64,000 nt of DNA from Amaurobius ferox (GCA_951213105.1 OX578146.1:49817275-49881274), one strand, 5' to 3'. Positions 34,458 through 45,660 are shown, counted from the first letter of the stretch. The notes: generated from the sequence alone by a model not told the origin. Numbers and translations are program-made.

Positions 34458-35164
34458 CAGTGGTGGTCTCCAAACTTTTTCGATCGCGCGCCTCTAAGTT
34501 CAAATTTTTACATCGCGTACCCCTAAAACTGCTTTCTTATATCGCATACCCCTAAAATCGTCTTTATCATATCGCGTACCCTAAAAAATGTTGTCTTATA
34601 TCACGTACCCCTAAACACTGCTTTCTTACATCGCGCACCCTTAAAAATTTCTTTCTTATATCCCGTACTCTTAAAAATTTCATTCTTATAACCCGTACCC
34701 TTAAAACTGCTTTCTTATATCGCGTACCCCTAAAAACTGCTTTTTTATATCGCGTATCCCTTAAAACTGTTTTTTATATCGCGTACCCATAAAAACTGCT
34801 TTCTTATATCCCGTATCCCCAAGAACTCCCTTCTTATATAGCGTACCCCTAAAAACTGTTTTCTTATATCGCGTACCCCTATAGTAAATACATATGCGGG
34901 ATTTTTTATATTTTTTGTTCTAAACGAGCTGTTTAGAGAGTAACATTCATACAATCATAATATTAGTGTGTTCGTGATCATGTGATTTGAAAATACAAGT
35001 TAATATGTTGTTCTTTAATTAATTTTCTTTTTTTTTTCTCTGTCAATATAAAACTTGTCTTCAGAAAAAAGTATAAAAATAAAATATTACATTTTCTTAG
35101 CTTACCTTCACGCATCGACTTGCGTACCCCCTGGGGTACGCGTACCACAATTTGGAGACCACTG
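34458..35164. mobile_element. hAT-type MITE with internal minisatellite
   Basis: The left end CAGTGGTGGTCTCCAAACTT and right end, in reverse complement CAGTGGTCTCCAAATTGTGG, are hAT-type terminal repeats. It is flanked by 8-bp imperfect duplications GTGTGGAT (34450-34457) and GTGCAGAT (35165-35172), the size expected for hAT. The sequence ACCCCCTGGGGTACGCG next to the right end is also typical of hAT ends. There is no transposase; most of the left half is a 30-bp minisatellite. Confidence 0.85.
34505..34885. repeat. Minisatellite, 30-bp unit, ~13 copies
   Basis: CTTTCTTATATCGCGTACCC followed by CTAAAAACTG is repeated with substitutions and small indels. It lies wholly inside the hAT MITE and its CGCGTACCCC word is also present at the right end of that element, so it likely grew from the subterminal sequence. 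Confidence 0.93.
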
Positions 35165-35449
35165 GTGCAGATGAAAAAACAACACAAAGTACAGAGTTTC
35201 CATGAAAGTCCTTAAATAGTTCAATAACTTTGTAAGGAAAAGTTCGTGAGTGTACACGTTAAGTCTGTCTACACTAGAGTGACTATGCCTGATCGAATAA
35301 AAATGATTTCAATGCCCCTAGTGGAGGATTTCAAAAGTTGGGATAACGAATTCGGTAACAAAGCGAGATAGACGACAAAAGCTAGCTGAAAAGTTGTTTA
35401 TCATTGTCATATGAGTAGTAATCGGCTCTAAAACTGTTTAGAGTTGCAA

Positions 35450-36180
35450 AGACAGGAAAAACCAGATTCCTGGGAATAAACCAGGTTTTTTTGGGGGACG
35501 GGAATATTAAAAAAAATGAGAATTTTGAAAGTTTCCAAAAAGTGGTAATTTTCGGTTATTTCATTTTGCATTGTAAAGGAAATGTATATAACAGAAAAAT
35601 AGTATTTATTTTTTGTATCGAAATTGTAAATAACTGAAACATGGAAAATTAAGAAAGATTTGTTAAATCCAAGAAAAATATTTAAATTGTGTAACTTTCT
35701 TATGTATAAAAATGAAAATTAATTCCACTAATAAATGGTAATTTAATTTGTAAATATTTTAAAAGTAAAAACACCCCGTACTAGGAAATATTTATTACGA
35801 AGTGATTAATTCATTTATATCCATTTAATATTGAATGATAATAAAAAATGTATGTTAGTTCCAATAATATTTTAATAACTTTGTAATTATTAAAAATTGC
35901 ACTTTTTCAGCATAGTTTCTGTAATTTCACATTTTCAAAAATTTTATTTCAATAAGACTTTACCTTTAAACTAATGCAAAGATTTGGTAAATTTATCTAA
36001 ATGACGACCCATTGCTAATGTTTAAACTGCGTAATGTACTGCATTAGCCAGAGCATATAAGGAATATGTAAATTAGTTTCTTCCCTTCAAAGTTTCCAAT
36101 GCTTCCGAGCTTCCGAAATTTCAGATCCCCCCCCCCCCCAAATTCCCGGGTTTATTCCCGCTTCTCCAAAATTCCGGATT
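35450..36180 (+). mobile_element. G element, short copy
   Basis: Starts AGGAAAAACCAGATTCCTGG, GAATAAACC and ends CCCGGGTTTATTCCCGCTTC. Between are segments that match 21530-21860 and 23760-24230 of the long copy in order, so ~1.9 kb of the long copy is absent here. The C-run is at 36127-36139. The right end in reverse complement, GCGGGAATAAACCCGGGAAT, resembles the left end, giving an imperfect inverted repeat. Confidence 0.75.
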
Positions 36181-36689
36181 CTAAAAATGTTACGGAAGAC
36201 ATTTATTTTAGACAATATAGATAATGACCAATTGCTATTATATTCAGAAATGCTAAATTAAATAACACTTATATGCCCAGGAATCTAACATTGAATAAAA
36301 CTTTATTAATTTTCAACTTTTCTGAGACAATTTTTTGCTTATATTACCCAATTCAAATAACTATCACAACAGACACTAAATTTAAGCCGAAACAATTTTA
36401 TACAATGCGCATGTATTAAATTTACAGTGAAAAATCTGGAAAAATTCTACCATTTTAACAGATGAAAAATTCAGAGGCTGCTTGAGTAACAAAACTTTAA
36501 ATCGAAAGTCTACGGCAAATTAACATCATCACCTACAGTAGTTGCTGTAAGAAACAGTTCCATTAGGTTTCCTAAGGTGCCTTACTATCATGTGTTCTAA
36601 AGTGCCCCACCCCAACTGTCCGGATTCTTCCTGAAGGCTTTCATGCTTTGAGATTTTATAAGGGTTAACAATTTCTATTCTCGACTTCT
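36181..36689. other. Non-coding stretch, no gene recognised
   Basis: AT-rich; no supported feature. Confidence 0.4.
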
Positions 36690-36910
36690 TAATTTTCAAG
36701 CAGTGTCTTCCCCGGGGAAAGAAGGGCCTAAATTTAAATAACAGCCGCGCAGACTGAGAACGGTAGAGGGTGCTGGCAACCAGGTTATAAAGAGGCGAAG
36801 TGCGAAGCCCGAGAGATAGTTCGGATGGGTTCGAGATGAAACGAGTTCGTACCTAGAACGTGGTGAGTGTGGATGCAGACGATAATAGGAAAGGTGGACC
36901 ATGTACGTAC
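36690..36910. promoter_or_regulatory. GC-richer block with TATA box; possible promoter or solo LTR
   Basis: Contains the palindrome CTTCCCCGGGGAAAG (36706), and GGTTATAAAGAGGCGAAGTG (36783), a good TATA box followed by GC-rich sequence. The base composition differs sharply from the surroundings. No coding frame or matching second LTR was found, so the function is open. Confidence 0.25.
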
Positions 36911-37490
36911 ATTATGATTTATTATGGGTAAATTTCGTTAATGGAGTTATTTTTATGATTTCTAAAGTTTAAGGATAAACTTGTTTTTACAAAAAGATGT
37001 CTGCGTATTCATTCCGACGCCTTTGCAATTTAACTCAACAATTTTATATCTAATTTCAAACGTCTCTGTTTCTTTTCAAATTCTAACCCCCTCCTTTACT
37101 AAAGTTTCATTCACGCTTTTAAACTGTCATAAAAACTTCAACAGTTTGACAAATTACTACCCAATTTCAGTAGAGCTTTCAAAACACAGCAGCAAATACA
37201 CAGAGGCATCTGGTAGCACATATAAATAACAACATTTCAATTTCAAACCTGATTTTAAAATTTAAGATCTCCCAGATCGGGCAGGGTCCCATGATGCTCC
37301 ACTCTCCCCAAATAGTAGGAGAAAATAAAAAATAAAAATCAATCAATCTTATTTTGATTTTGTCCTGGAAGACCTTGCATCTTGTGTAACAGTTTAGGAA
37401 ACGCAGCTAAACACTTAGCTAACCATACTTTTTTTTTTCCTTTTCGAAACGAATTAACCGGCATTTGTAAGCTTATCTACAAACATTAAG
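36911..37490. other. Non-coding stretch, possible LINE 3' tail near 37260-37350
   Basis: AGATCTCCCAGATCGGGCAG and GGTCCCATGATGCTCC followed by AAATAAAAAATAAAAATC looks like the end of a LINE with a simple-repeat tail, but there is no coding part to confirm it. Confidence 0.3.
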
Positions 37491-37499
37491 GTTTCCGAA

Positions 37500-37745
37500 G
37501 CACTGCTTTACACAATCCACCTTTCACAGCCCCCACGACCGTTTGACCCCGAAACTGTCTCCCTTTCGGCCAGTCTAAGCCAAACGCTCAGCTGAGTACC
37601 GCATGACCCATTCGTGAACTGAAGAAACCGGTCTGCTCTCTCTGCGTGTGACACTTTCGGTTCTGTTTTCGCTTTCCGTGGCCTGTTCAATCGGAACACT
37701 GACTCCGTGACTCGGTTTTCTGAAGCGCATCGTGGAATGGAGCGT
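37500..37745 (-). other. GC-rich block with unassigned open frame
   Basis: A 63-codon frame on the minus strand (37508-37699) reads MFRLNRPRKAKTEPKVSHAE, and continues with FLQFTNGSCGTQLSVWLRLA. I do not recognise it. Composition is more GC-rich and CpG-containing than its surroundings, which could mean an exon, a promoter or inserted DNA. Low confidence that it is coding. Confidence 0.2.
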
Positions 37746-37774
37746 GGGTATATGGAAAGAACGCTTAAAATGCG

Positions 37775-37893
37775 ATCTTGATTTTTTTTTCTTTTTTAAA
37801 TACTTCTTTTCTTCACTTTTTAAAAATTATTTTTTAATTTTTAAAAACACTTATTTTTTTAATCTTTTAAAAAAAATATTTTTCTTGGTTTAA

Positions 37894-37927
<34 letters not shown>

Positions 37928-38465
37928 TTTTATTTTTTCAAAAGTTTCTTTTTTTAATTTTTTAGAAACTTTTTACTTTGATTTTTAAAGGCTTATTTGC
38001 TTGATTTTTTAAAATGTCTTATTTTCTTAATTTTTCAAAAATTACTGTGTTTTCTTAATTTTTTTTAAATACTTCTGTTTCTAATTAAAAAAAAAATACT
38101 TTTCTTAATTTTTTAAAAATATTTTTTTATATTTTTAAAAATACTTCTTTATTTTAAAAAACACTTTTTATTTGATTTTAAAGACATATTCTTTTCTTAT
38201 TTTTTTTCAAAAATACGTATTTTCTTAATTTTTTAAAAACTTTTTTTCCTGGATTTTTTAGAAGCACTTATTTTCTTAAATTTTGGCAAATATTTCTTTT
38301 CTTGATGTAAAAAAAAAAAATTCTTGATTTTCAAAATATAATTATTTTTTGATTTCTTAAAAATATAATTATTTTCTTGATTTCTCAAAAAATATTTATA
38401 ATTTATAAATACTTAAAGTCGTATTTTTTTTTTGGAAAATTTTAATAATTTTTTTTTAAACAGCG
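37775..38465. repeat. T-rich degenerate repeat with TTTTCTTAATTTTTTAAAAA
   Basis: About 690 bp built of loosely repeated TTTTCTTAATTTTTTAAAAA-like units of ~35-45 bp plus a TA/TG microsatellite at 37896-37926. Strongly strand-asymmetric (T on this strand). Confidence 0.8.
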
Positions 38466-39245
38466 TTTTCATTTTTGTAAACAGATAAACAAGTAATAAT
38501 AATTATTATCCAGGTTTTATTGCTGAATAAAGTGTTCCACATAATTATTCATTTTATTGCAAAATCACGCTTTATTTAATTTCTATTTATATTCTAATTA
38601 ATGAATATATATACTTTATACATACTAAATATGTTTGTAAGGTCGTGGTTGAAAAGAGAATTGAAGTGAGCATGAACTTCACCATTTCAGCCAGGTTCAA
38701 CCTTCGCTCCATCTCTTATTAAGAAATTCGAATCCGTCTGCATGGTATACGACTGAATTTATTGGTTTCCATAGAGGTTTGCAAAATAAAAGTAAAAAAA
38801 CAAATTTTCTTATTGCCATTATATGTATCGGATATACTATGCTGATGAGCGTATAACTATGAAACCGGTTCATGAATGCCGTTATCTGCAATGGAAGCAC
38901 GATCCTATTCTTTGTACATTTAGCTGTTTAACAAGAATAAACCATAGCTGAAACTGGTGAAATAGAGCAATGGAAAAGACGCTACTCTTCTGTTAAAAAT
39001 GTGGTTTTGTTTCATGACTTGTCTTGACATCTATCGCAACAAAGCAAATTTCACTAAATTACGTATTTAGCATTTATAAAGTATACATGGTGCATTAAAT
39101 AAATACCGAGTAGTAAATAAACTGAAATTTTATTCAATAATAAGATGACTCATGATACGAAACTTTTTCTCAACAATAAAACTTGATAAATTATTTGTTT
39201 ACAAAAATGCAAGCGCCATTCATTTATCTGAATATTTATTTAAAT
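38466..39245. other. Non-coding stretch, no gene recognised
   Basis: No supported feature. Confidence 0.4.
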
Positions 39246-39730
39246 GACTGATTCTGCTTCTTCGACCCAGGATACCGTCCGACCTACCCGAAAGTGTAAG
39301 GTATCTGTTTGGACGGCCGGGAAGTGCCAACCAATTTGGACCGGAGCCCAGTGAGGAAGGCATCCATAGGGACCATACCCTCCTGTCCCTACCACCAACC
39401 TCTCTAAATGATGGGCTGCATGATGCACGTCCCATACTCATCACATTGGTATGGCTTCTTTCATTCCCCGGCCGGGAAAAGCTTTGCCCCCCCCCCCCCC
39501 CCCCAACACGGTAAATAATGGATTAACTAAATGATGGATTCACATTTTAAACGGTCAAACGTCTCTGATCCGTGCTCGGTGACATTCGCCAACCCCGGAG
39601 GTCGGTTTGAAAGCTCTTTCAGCCCTCCCGCTTAGCGGGCACGTGCTCTCTATTCGTCAATTTACGGTCACACACACCCGTCTCCCCGTCCCTAAACCTG
39701 GCCGTCCCCTATCTGCAGCTCTAGAGCGTT
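39246..39730 (+). repeat. GC-rich dispersed repeat containing the CCGTCCGAC core
   Basis: ACCCAGGATACCGTCCGACC at ~39266 and GTAAGGTATCTGTTTGGACG (39297) match the longest unit at 966-1120 over ~60 bp. The block continues GC-rich with a C-run at 39488-39505 and ends near 39730. Open frames on the minus strand are by-products. The nature of the family is unknown. Confidence 0.55.
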
Positions 39731-40580
39731 TTCGATTTTCATTTTTAGTACAAGATCTTTTTCGTTTTGTTGGAATTTTATAATAATGTAAGAAACGGAA
39801 TCTGAGTTATATTTATAACCAGATGAATATTTAATTTTTCATTTAACTCATTGTACAACGCACGCTGTATAAATGTAAATAAATAAAATGATTTCAATTA
39901 AACAGGCAGTTAGCATGTTAAAAGTTCGTGGCTATCGCATGCTAAATGTTCGTGTAAACGATTGTGATCATAATTATTTGCCGCAATTACTTTGTGTTAT
40001 TGTTTATATGAATCAACAATAAGCAATATAACTGTTAACTGCAATAATAATTACAGTTTAATCATAATTGTTCATGACAACAATAGTTGCCAGACATTCT
40101 GTTCATAAGAATCAGTAATAAGGCATATCATTGACATCAGCCATTTTTGTGACGTTTTTGTCAGCAACCAATCACAGAGACTTTGGAAATCGGCTCAACC
40201 CATTAAAGCTCTGCCCATACTGGTAATGTAAAATTTTATTAATTAATATATAATTAAATTAGCAAATTCTAATCCCGTCTTGCACATCTACGTATAGTCT
40301 ATATGTAAAATTTCAGAACTATGCGTTTTACTGTCTGTTCTAAATGAAGTGTCAAAATGTAGCAGGATATTTCTTTTTTTTTATATAATAAAGAAAGAAA
40401 TATGCATTGGAAAAAAACACTAATTGCATCTCCATCTGTTAGAGGACGGGATAATAAACGTAAAACTGAAAATTATGTTTTAAAGTAATCATCTGTTTTT
40501 AAAAAAATCGGCTGCAGAAAATTGTATGTCTATAGTATTACATAAGATTCCATTTAAGATGTCATCGCAATTAAAAAAAA
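39731..40580. other. Non-coding stretch, no gene recognised
   Basis: Contains an imperfect pair GTTAGCATGTTAAAAGTTCG / TATCGCATGCTAAATGTTCG at 39909 and 39933. No gene. Confidence 0.4.
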
Positions 40581-41128
40581 TCTGATGTGAGCAGCACATG
40601 ACTTTCCCTACAAACTCAAATTAATTTTCTTTTTATTTCTTTAATAATTTATTAAATTGACTTTAATTGCACAAAATAACACTGAATTTGCATTTTTAAT
40701 TCAATTTTTGTTTTTATTTGGTAACTGGACATTTTTTCAGAAACGGCGAAATAAAAATGCGAAGAAACTAAAATATATCGAGAATGGTTAATTCTAGAGT
40801 AATGGGGTTGGTCTTATTCTTTTTCTTGTCAAAAATTACGTATAAAACTAGCATTTAATTGATACATTTGAGTATACGTAATCTTTTATTTCAGCTTTCG
40901 GCGATTTTTGCGGGCCATTTTGTAAAAAAAGGCAGGTTTTTCTTTTCCAAAACGTACCAAAATCTAATCAGCACCATGGTATCCTATTGGCGACTTATCT
41001 AACAAATTTTGTGAAATTTGGTCAATTAGTTAGTTCTTAAGTTATTTTGGATACATGCGATTTTTATGAGCCATTACGCAAAAAAGGCGGGTTATTTTAT
41101 CCCGAATCATACCAAAATCTAATCAGCA
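40581..41128 (+). mobile_element. H element, subfamily B, 5' part
   Basis: Starts TCTGATGTGAGCAGCACATG, runs through TTGCGGGCCATTTTGT and AGCACCATGGTATCC, and stops after a second AATCTAATCAGCAC. The microsatellite and the 3' hairpin are missing. Confidence 0.75.
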
Positions 41129-41296
41129 CATATTTTTGTAAAAAAAAAAAAGATTTCCAGAATGCTTGCACAAACAGTTATGATAAATGGTAGTTTTTCA
41201 ATAAATGTAGAGAGATTTTCTAATGCACCATTCAAAACATTTCTAAATGCAATAATGAAAAACATGTTAAATAAAATTATCAATGTAAATAATATA

Positions 41297-41345
41297 TGTA
41301 GAAGACCCAGGCCGTCCGACTCATCCTGAGGACTTGAGTATCTAA
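41297..41345 (+). repeat. Dispersed CCGTCCGAC core, single copy
   Basis: GAAGACCCAGGCCGTCCGAC followed by TCATCCTGAGG. Part of the family at 966-1120; here it stands alone between AT-rich flanks. Confidence 0.6.
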
Positions 41346-41432
41346 TTGGGTAAATAATATATGTGTATTTTTTCAAATTAGTTTTAGTTCATAAAATCGA
41401 TAAAATAGATGACAAACATATAAATTAAAAAA

Positions 41433-43223
41433 TCTAATGTGAGCAGCACACGACTTACTTTAAACTATTTCGTACTCAATTAACTTATATTTTACGCAAC
41501 TCTAAAATAACAATTGTCAATATTGACAGCATTATCAATAAGCAATATAGTCCATATATTTAAATATTTTAATAATAAATTCATCAATTAGGCGTCATTC
41601 ATTAACTTAGCTTCATTTTTGCAATTCATTTTTGCAATGATATTTTCGTCAATGTGGGGCCATATATCGCCAAGTTGGCGATATTTAGAAGCGCATTTCT
41701 TATATAATAAAAGGTATGCCCATCATATGACGGAATTAAAAATTTGCAAATTATTGCATCCTATTTGTCGTCTTTTTTTATCAATTTGGCGACATTTTTA
41801 TCGATTTGATAACATTTTTATCAATTTGGCAACAGTTTCATCAATTTGAAAACATTTAAAAAAGCCGCCAAGTTGGCGATATGCCGCCAAGATTTGTCGC
41901 CAGAATTTTGCCAAGCGTTACAAACGGACTTATAGTAGAGTCTTATATTCCTTCCAAAATATTGACTTATCAATTTGGTGACATTTTTATTAATTTGGGG
42001 ACATTTTCATCAATTTGGCAACATTTTAAAAACTCGCCAAGTTGGCGATATTCTGCCAAATTCGTCGCTAAAATTTCTCCAAGCATTATGATCGTAGAAA
42101 TAGGTTATTCTTATAGAAGATAAACGACTAATGGCGTCTAAGTACAAAACTATTACTCAAAGTATCTTCGCTTATAGTAGATTATTATTCTTTCCAAGAT
42201 ATTGGATTTTCATCAATTAATCTTCATTTTCATTGATTTAGCGTCATTTTTATCAATTTAGTGACATTTTTATTAATTTGGCAGTATTTTCGTCAATTTG
42301 GCAGCATTTAAAAAACTCGCCAAATTGGCGATATTCCGCCTAATTCGCCAAGCATTGTATATGGAGAAATAGGCTAGTCTTATGGTAGATAAACAACTAA
42401 TGGCGTCAAATTATAAAGCTATTACTCGAAGCGTCTTCTCTCGCAAATGGAACGAGCTAGATCTACGAGAATGGCGATAATAAATTTATCACATATTATA
42501 TATGAAAAGTGAACAGATTTCCCAAGAGTTAATATATTTTTTTAATTTTATGTGATTTTTTGATAAATTTATTCGGAAAATGTGCTGTATCTTGAGAACG
42601 GTTCATGCTAGCATTCTAAAGTTTATGTCAATCATTTTCTAATGAAATATTACATAAGAAATGATTATTTACGTAACTTTGTTAAATGTTTTAATTTTTT
42701 GATGATTTTTTTAAAATTTTATTTTAAAATTTAGGAGGATTCTGAACATTCGATTGCATGTACAAACAGTGGACTTCCAGTATTCACTGATTGTGATTTT
42801 TGCACCAAATTTTGCTCAGGTTGCTTGATTCGTTCGTGAGATATCGTCACACACACGCACACACAGACATCACCTCATAAACGTCTGATTCGTGTTCAGG
42901 GATGCTTGAAGCTTGCTCTCCCGTCGACAACTCGAATTCGAATTTTCGACCCTGTCACAAGACTTTCCTTTTTTTTTTGTATCTAATGGCCAGGCACTTG
43001 ACTTTCATCATTCGCCTATACATCGGTCAGAAACGTGAACCATTTAGCCGCCCTAGAACGTTGCCCCAGGCGCACCAGAGGGGGCGGAACACACTGCCCC
43101 CAACAACACAACATCCATGCCTTACGTGGGACTCGAACCCACAACGCGGCGGTCGAATGATCGCTTTGAAACGCTCGAACAAGACTTTTCTTGTACATTA
43201 TACTATGTATATAAGGAAAGTAA
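41433..43223 (+). mobile_element. H element, subfamily A, expanded copy split by a SINE
   Basis: Starts TCTAATGTGAGCAGCACACG and ends with the hairpin TTTTCTTGTACATTATACTA ...TATAAGGAAAGTA at 43186-43222. The middle has grown: the string CGCCAAGTTGGCGATATTC with ATTTGGC(A/G)ACATTTT occurs several times (41650-42340), giving ~1.6 kb excluding the SINE. The CA microsatellite is at 42848-42866. A SINE sits just before the hairpin. Confidence 0.75.
42971..43178 (-). mobile_element. tRNA-derived SINE with target-site duplication
   Basis: On the minus strand, GTGGGTTCGAGTCCCAC is a perfect tRNA T-arm with the B box GGTTCGAGTCC. The body runs through GGGGGCAGTGTGTTCCGCCC and CTAAATGGTTCACG and ends in a poly-A (T-run at 42969-42978 on this strand). 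It is flanked by ACAAGACTTTCCTT (42957-42970) and ACAAGACTTTTCTT (43179-43192), a ~14-bp duplication of the host H element. The 5' part of the tRNA head with the A box is degraded or missing. Confidence 0.9.
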
Positions 43224-43349
43224 AAAAGAAACTCTTTTCTTCCTCTAGAAAAATGCGAATGAATATATTTTTAGCTTCCTAAAAGGACCAAAGAATATGC
43301 ACTTTGGCAAACGGTGAATCTTGTTACGCCACTGCATCAATATGATACA

Positions 43350-43890
43350 GTATACAGTATTAATATTAATATACTATCAATACATCACTAAAAAATATGT
43401 ATCAATACATCACTACATACTATGTATCGATGCATCGCTAAATGATAAGTTTCGATGTATCACTAAATGATATGGCTCGATACATCACTAAATTGTACAT
43501 GTCGATGCATCACTAAATGATATGTATCGATGCATCACTACATGATATGTATCGACTATCGATGCATCACTATCGATATACAAATAAATTGTACGTATCG
43601 ATACATTGTTAAATGATATTTATCTATACGTCACTAAACGATATGTATCGAAATATCACTAAATGATATAGCTCTATACATTACTAAATGATACGTATCG
43701 ATACGTCACGAAATGATACCTAACGATACATCATTAAGTGATATGTATCGATACATTACTAAATGATATGCCTTGATACATCACTAAATTATATAGCTCT
43801 ATACATTACTAGATTATACGTATTAATACATCGTTAAACGATACCCATCGATGCATCACTAAATGATATGCATCGATACATCGCATAAGC
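43350..43890. repeat. Minisatellite, 25-bp unit with ATCGAT palindromes, ~21 copies
   Basis: TACATCACTAAATGATATGT followed by ATCGA is repeated with many substitutions. Each unit contains GTATCGATAC or a close variant, so every unit can pair with its neighbours on either strand. Confidence 0.92.
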
Positions 43891-44640
43891 TTTCTTACAG
43901 TCTTGTAACCAGTATTAAGTGCAGTTCAGCAGCACTTAGGGGTCCAAGAAACATAGGAGCCCAGAACGAGCTGGAACATTTGTGGCTCACAGAACAAAAC
44001 AATTTTTTTTCAAAACTTTTAGTGAAAAATAAAAGTATTTTTTTGTTATTATAACAATTATACGTATTAAGTTATTGATGATTAATTAAGTTGATTTTTA
44101 TGATAAATACGAAAATAATTTTATATAAAATATCCATTTTTTGTTAAATATGAATAAAAATGTGTCTAATCATCAAACCTATCAAACTTGACAGCAAGGC
44201 CAAAAGCGTGCGCATGAGTCTAACGATGACTGTACTTCGTAATTGCCTTCACTTCACAGAGGGGAATAGCACACAAAGTGTAAATGATTTAAAGTTCTAA
44301 CGTTTTTTAATATATGCTGAAACGGTGAATAGTTATTTAATCTACATATTTTAACACATTTGAAAATAATTTGTCATATGACTGACAAAAATTTAAGTAA
44401 AATTTGTGAACAAAATAAAAGTGAATAAAAGAAAAAGAAAATTCAAGTAAATACCAAAAATTTCAAAATATTTTTACTTGTGAAAATGGTCCCATAATAA
44501 AAACACTTTTAATGACTTTATTTTGGGAGCCAAAATTTTTAATTTTGGAAGAACTAAAATTTGGAGGAGGTGCAAAACATTTCGGGACCCTAAAATTTAA
44601 ACAGCAAAATTTTAGTTCGGTGAAAGCTAAAATTATGCTG
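43891..44640. other. Non-coding stretch, no gene recognised
   Basis: AT-rich. The frame leading into the minisatellite (from 44512) contains EPKFLILEELKFGGG but resembles nothing I know. Confidence 0.4.
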
Positions 44641-44645
44641 ACCCT

Positions 44646-45020
44646 TTTGTATATTTTGCTTAAGGAATTAAATATAAATTTGTATATTTTGCTTAAGGAA
44701 CTAAATATAAATTTGTACATTTTGCTTAAGGAACTAAATATAAATTTGTATATTTTGCTGAAGGAACTAAATATAAATTTGTATATTTTGCTTAAGGAAC
44801 TAAATATAAATTTGTATATTATGCTTGAGGAACTAAATATAAATTTGTATATTTTGCTTAAGGAACTAAAAATAAATTTGTATATTTTGCTGAAGGAACT
44901 AAATATAAATTTGTATATTTTGCTTAAGGAATTAAATATAAATTTGTATATTATGCTTGAGGAACTAAATATAAATTTGTATATTTTACTTAAACTAAAT
45001 ATAAATTTGTATATTTTGTG
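44646..45020 (+). repeat. In-frame minisatellite, 33-bp unit encoding an 11-residue repeat
   Basis: The unit TTGTATATTTTGCTTAAGGA plus ACTAAATATAAAT is repeated ~11 times. Because 33 is a multiple of 3 the frame stays open and reads LYILLKELNIN over and over inside a 189-codon frame (44512-45081). Two variant units read LYIMLEELNIN. There is no evidence that it is expressed; the upstream part is not recognisable and the frame may be open only because the unit lacks stops. Confidence 0.9.
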
Positions 45021-45455
45021 CTTAAGAAACTTCGTTCCGCCGCTGCTATTACAAACGTGCTTGGATTCGTGTGTACTTTAACACTTTGCCTACATAAGTT
45101 AAAATCTTTTCAATGAAACGATTTACGATACCACTCACATTATTTCTTCTTATCTCTTATATCTTTTACACCCTTGCAACACCTTATATACAAATGTTAC
45201 AATCTTTAAACCATTATCGACTTCGGGCAACCACAATGAAAACTGAACGGAAAAACTTCACAATAACTCATTATGAATAATGCACACACAAGATCCTTCA
45301 TTGTAACAACAAAGCACATAATAAATCAAACGTCCGGAGCCTTTTTTTACATCTCAATACCATTTCCTGATATACAAATTCGCTGCATTTCCTGGTACAG
45401 CAGCGCAAAGAACAAGAAATCGCCAACAGGAGATAAGAAAAAAAAAAGTTAAACA
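45021..45455. other. Non-coding stretch, no gene recognised
   Basis: No supported feature. Confidence 0.4.
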
Positions 45456-45459
45456 AACC

Positions 45460-45660
45460 AATAAAATAACGTAAACCTCCCATAGTTTTTTCTCATCTAG
45501 ATACGGAGATAGCGTAGCTGCGGGCAGCGAACTTTTTTGCATGCTTGAAGAAAGATGTCAAGGAGACCGGCATCTTTAGCGTCTGGGAAAAGCTATAGTT
45601 TGTAACCCATGAAGGACAATTACTGTAATATGTAATTTGAATCAGAAAAGGTCGATATTT
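45460..45660. repeat. Dispersed repeat shared with 51598-51810
   Basis: Order of shared words: AAACCTCCCATAGTTTTTTC / AAACCTCCCCTATTTTTTCT, GAGATAGC, AGATGTCAAGGAGA, GGACAATTA-TGTAAT. Similarity is patchy over ~180 bp in direct orientation. Whether it is an old transposon or duplicated exon is unknown. Confidence 0.6.

Noticed and set aside
36530..36910. Complete LTR retrotransposon
   Set aside because: A TATA-containing GC-richer block is present, but no second LTR, primer-binding site or gag/pol frame was found nearby.
38838..38870. Hammerhead-like CTGATGA...GAAAC
   Set aside because: Stem II between the boxes pairs poorly and no GUC with a short stem III follows, so the match is probably chance.
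39220..39444. Two overlapping minus-strand frames in the GC-rich block
   Set aside because: They overlap a multi-locus repeat in different frames and have no recognisable content.
43125..43178. tRNA gene on the minus strand
   Set aside because: Only the T-arm is intact; no acceptor stem or A box, and it is part of a SINE with poly-A and target duplication.
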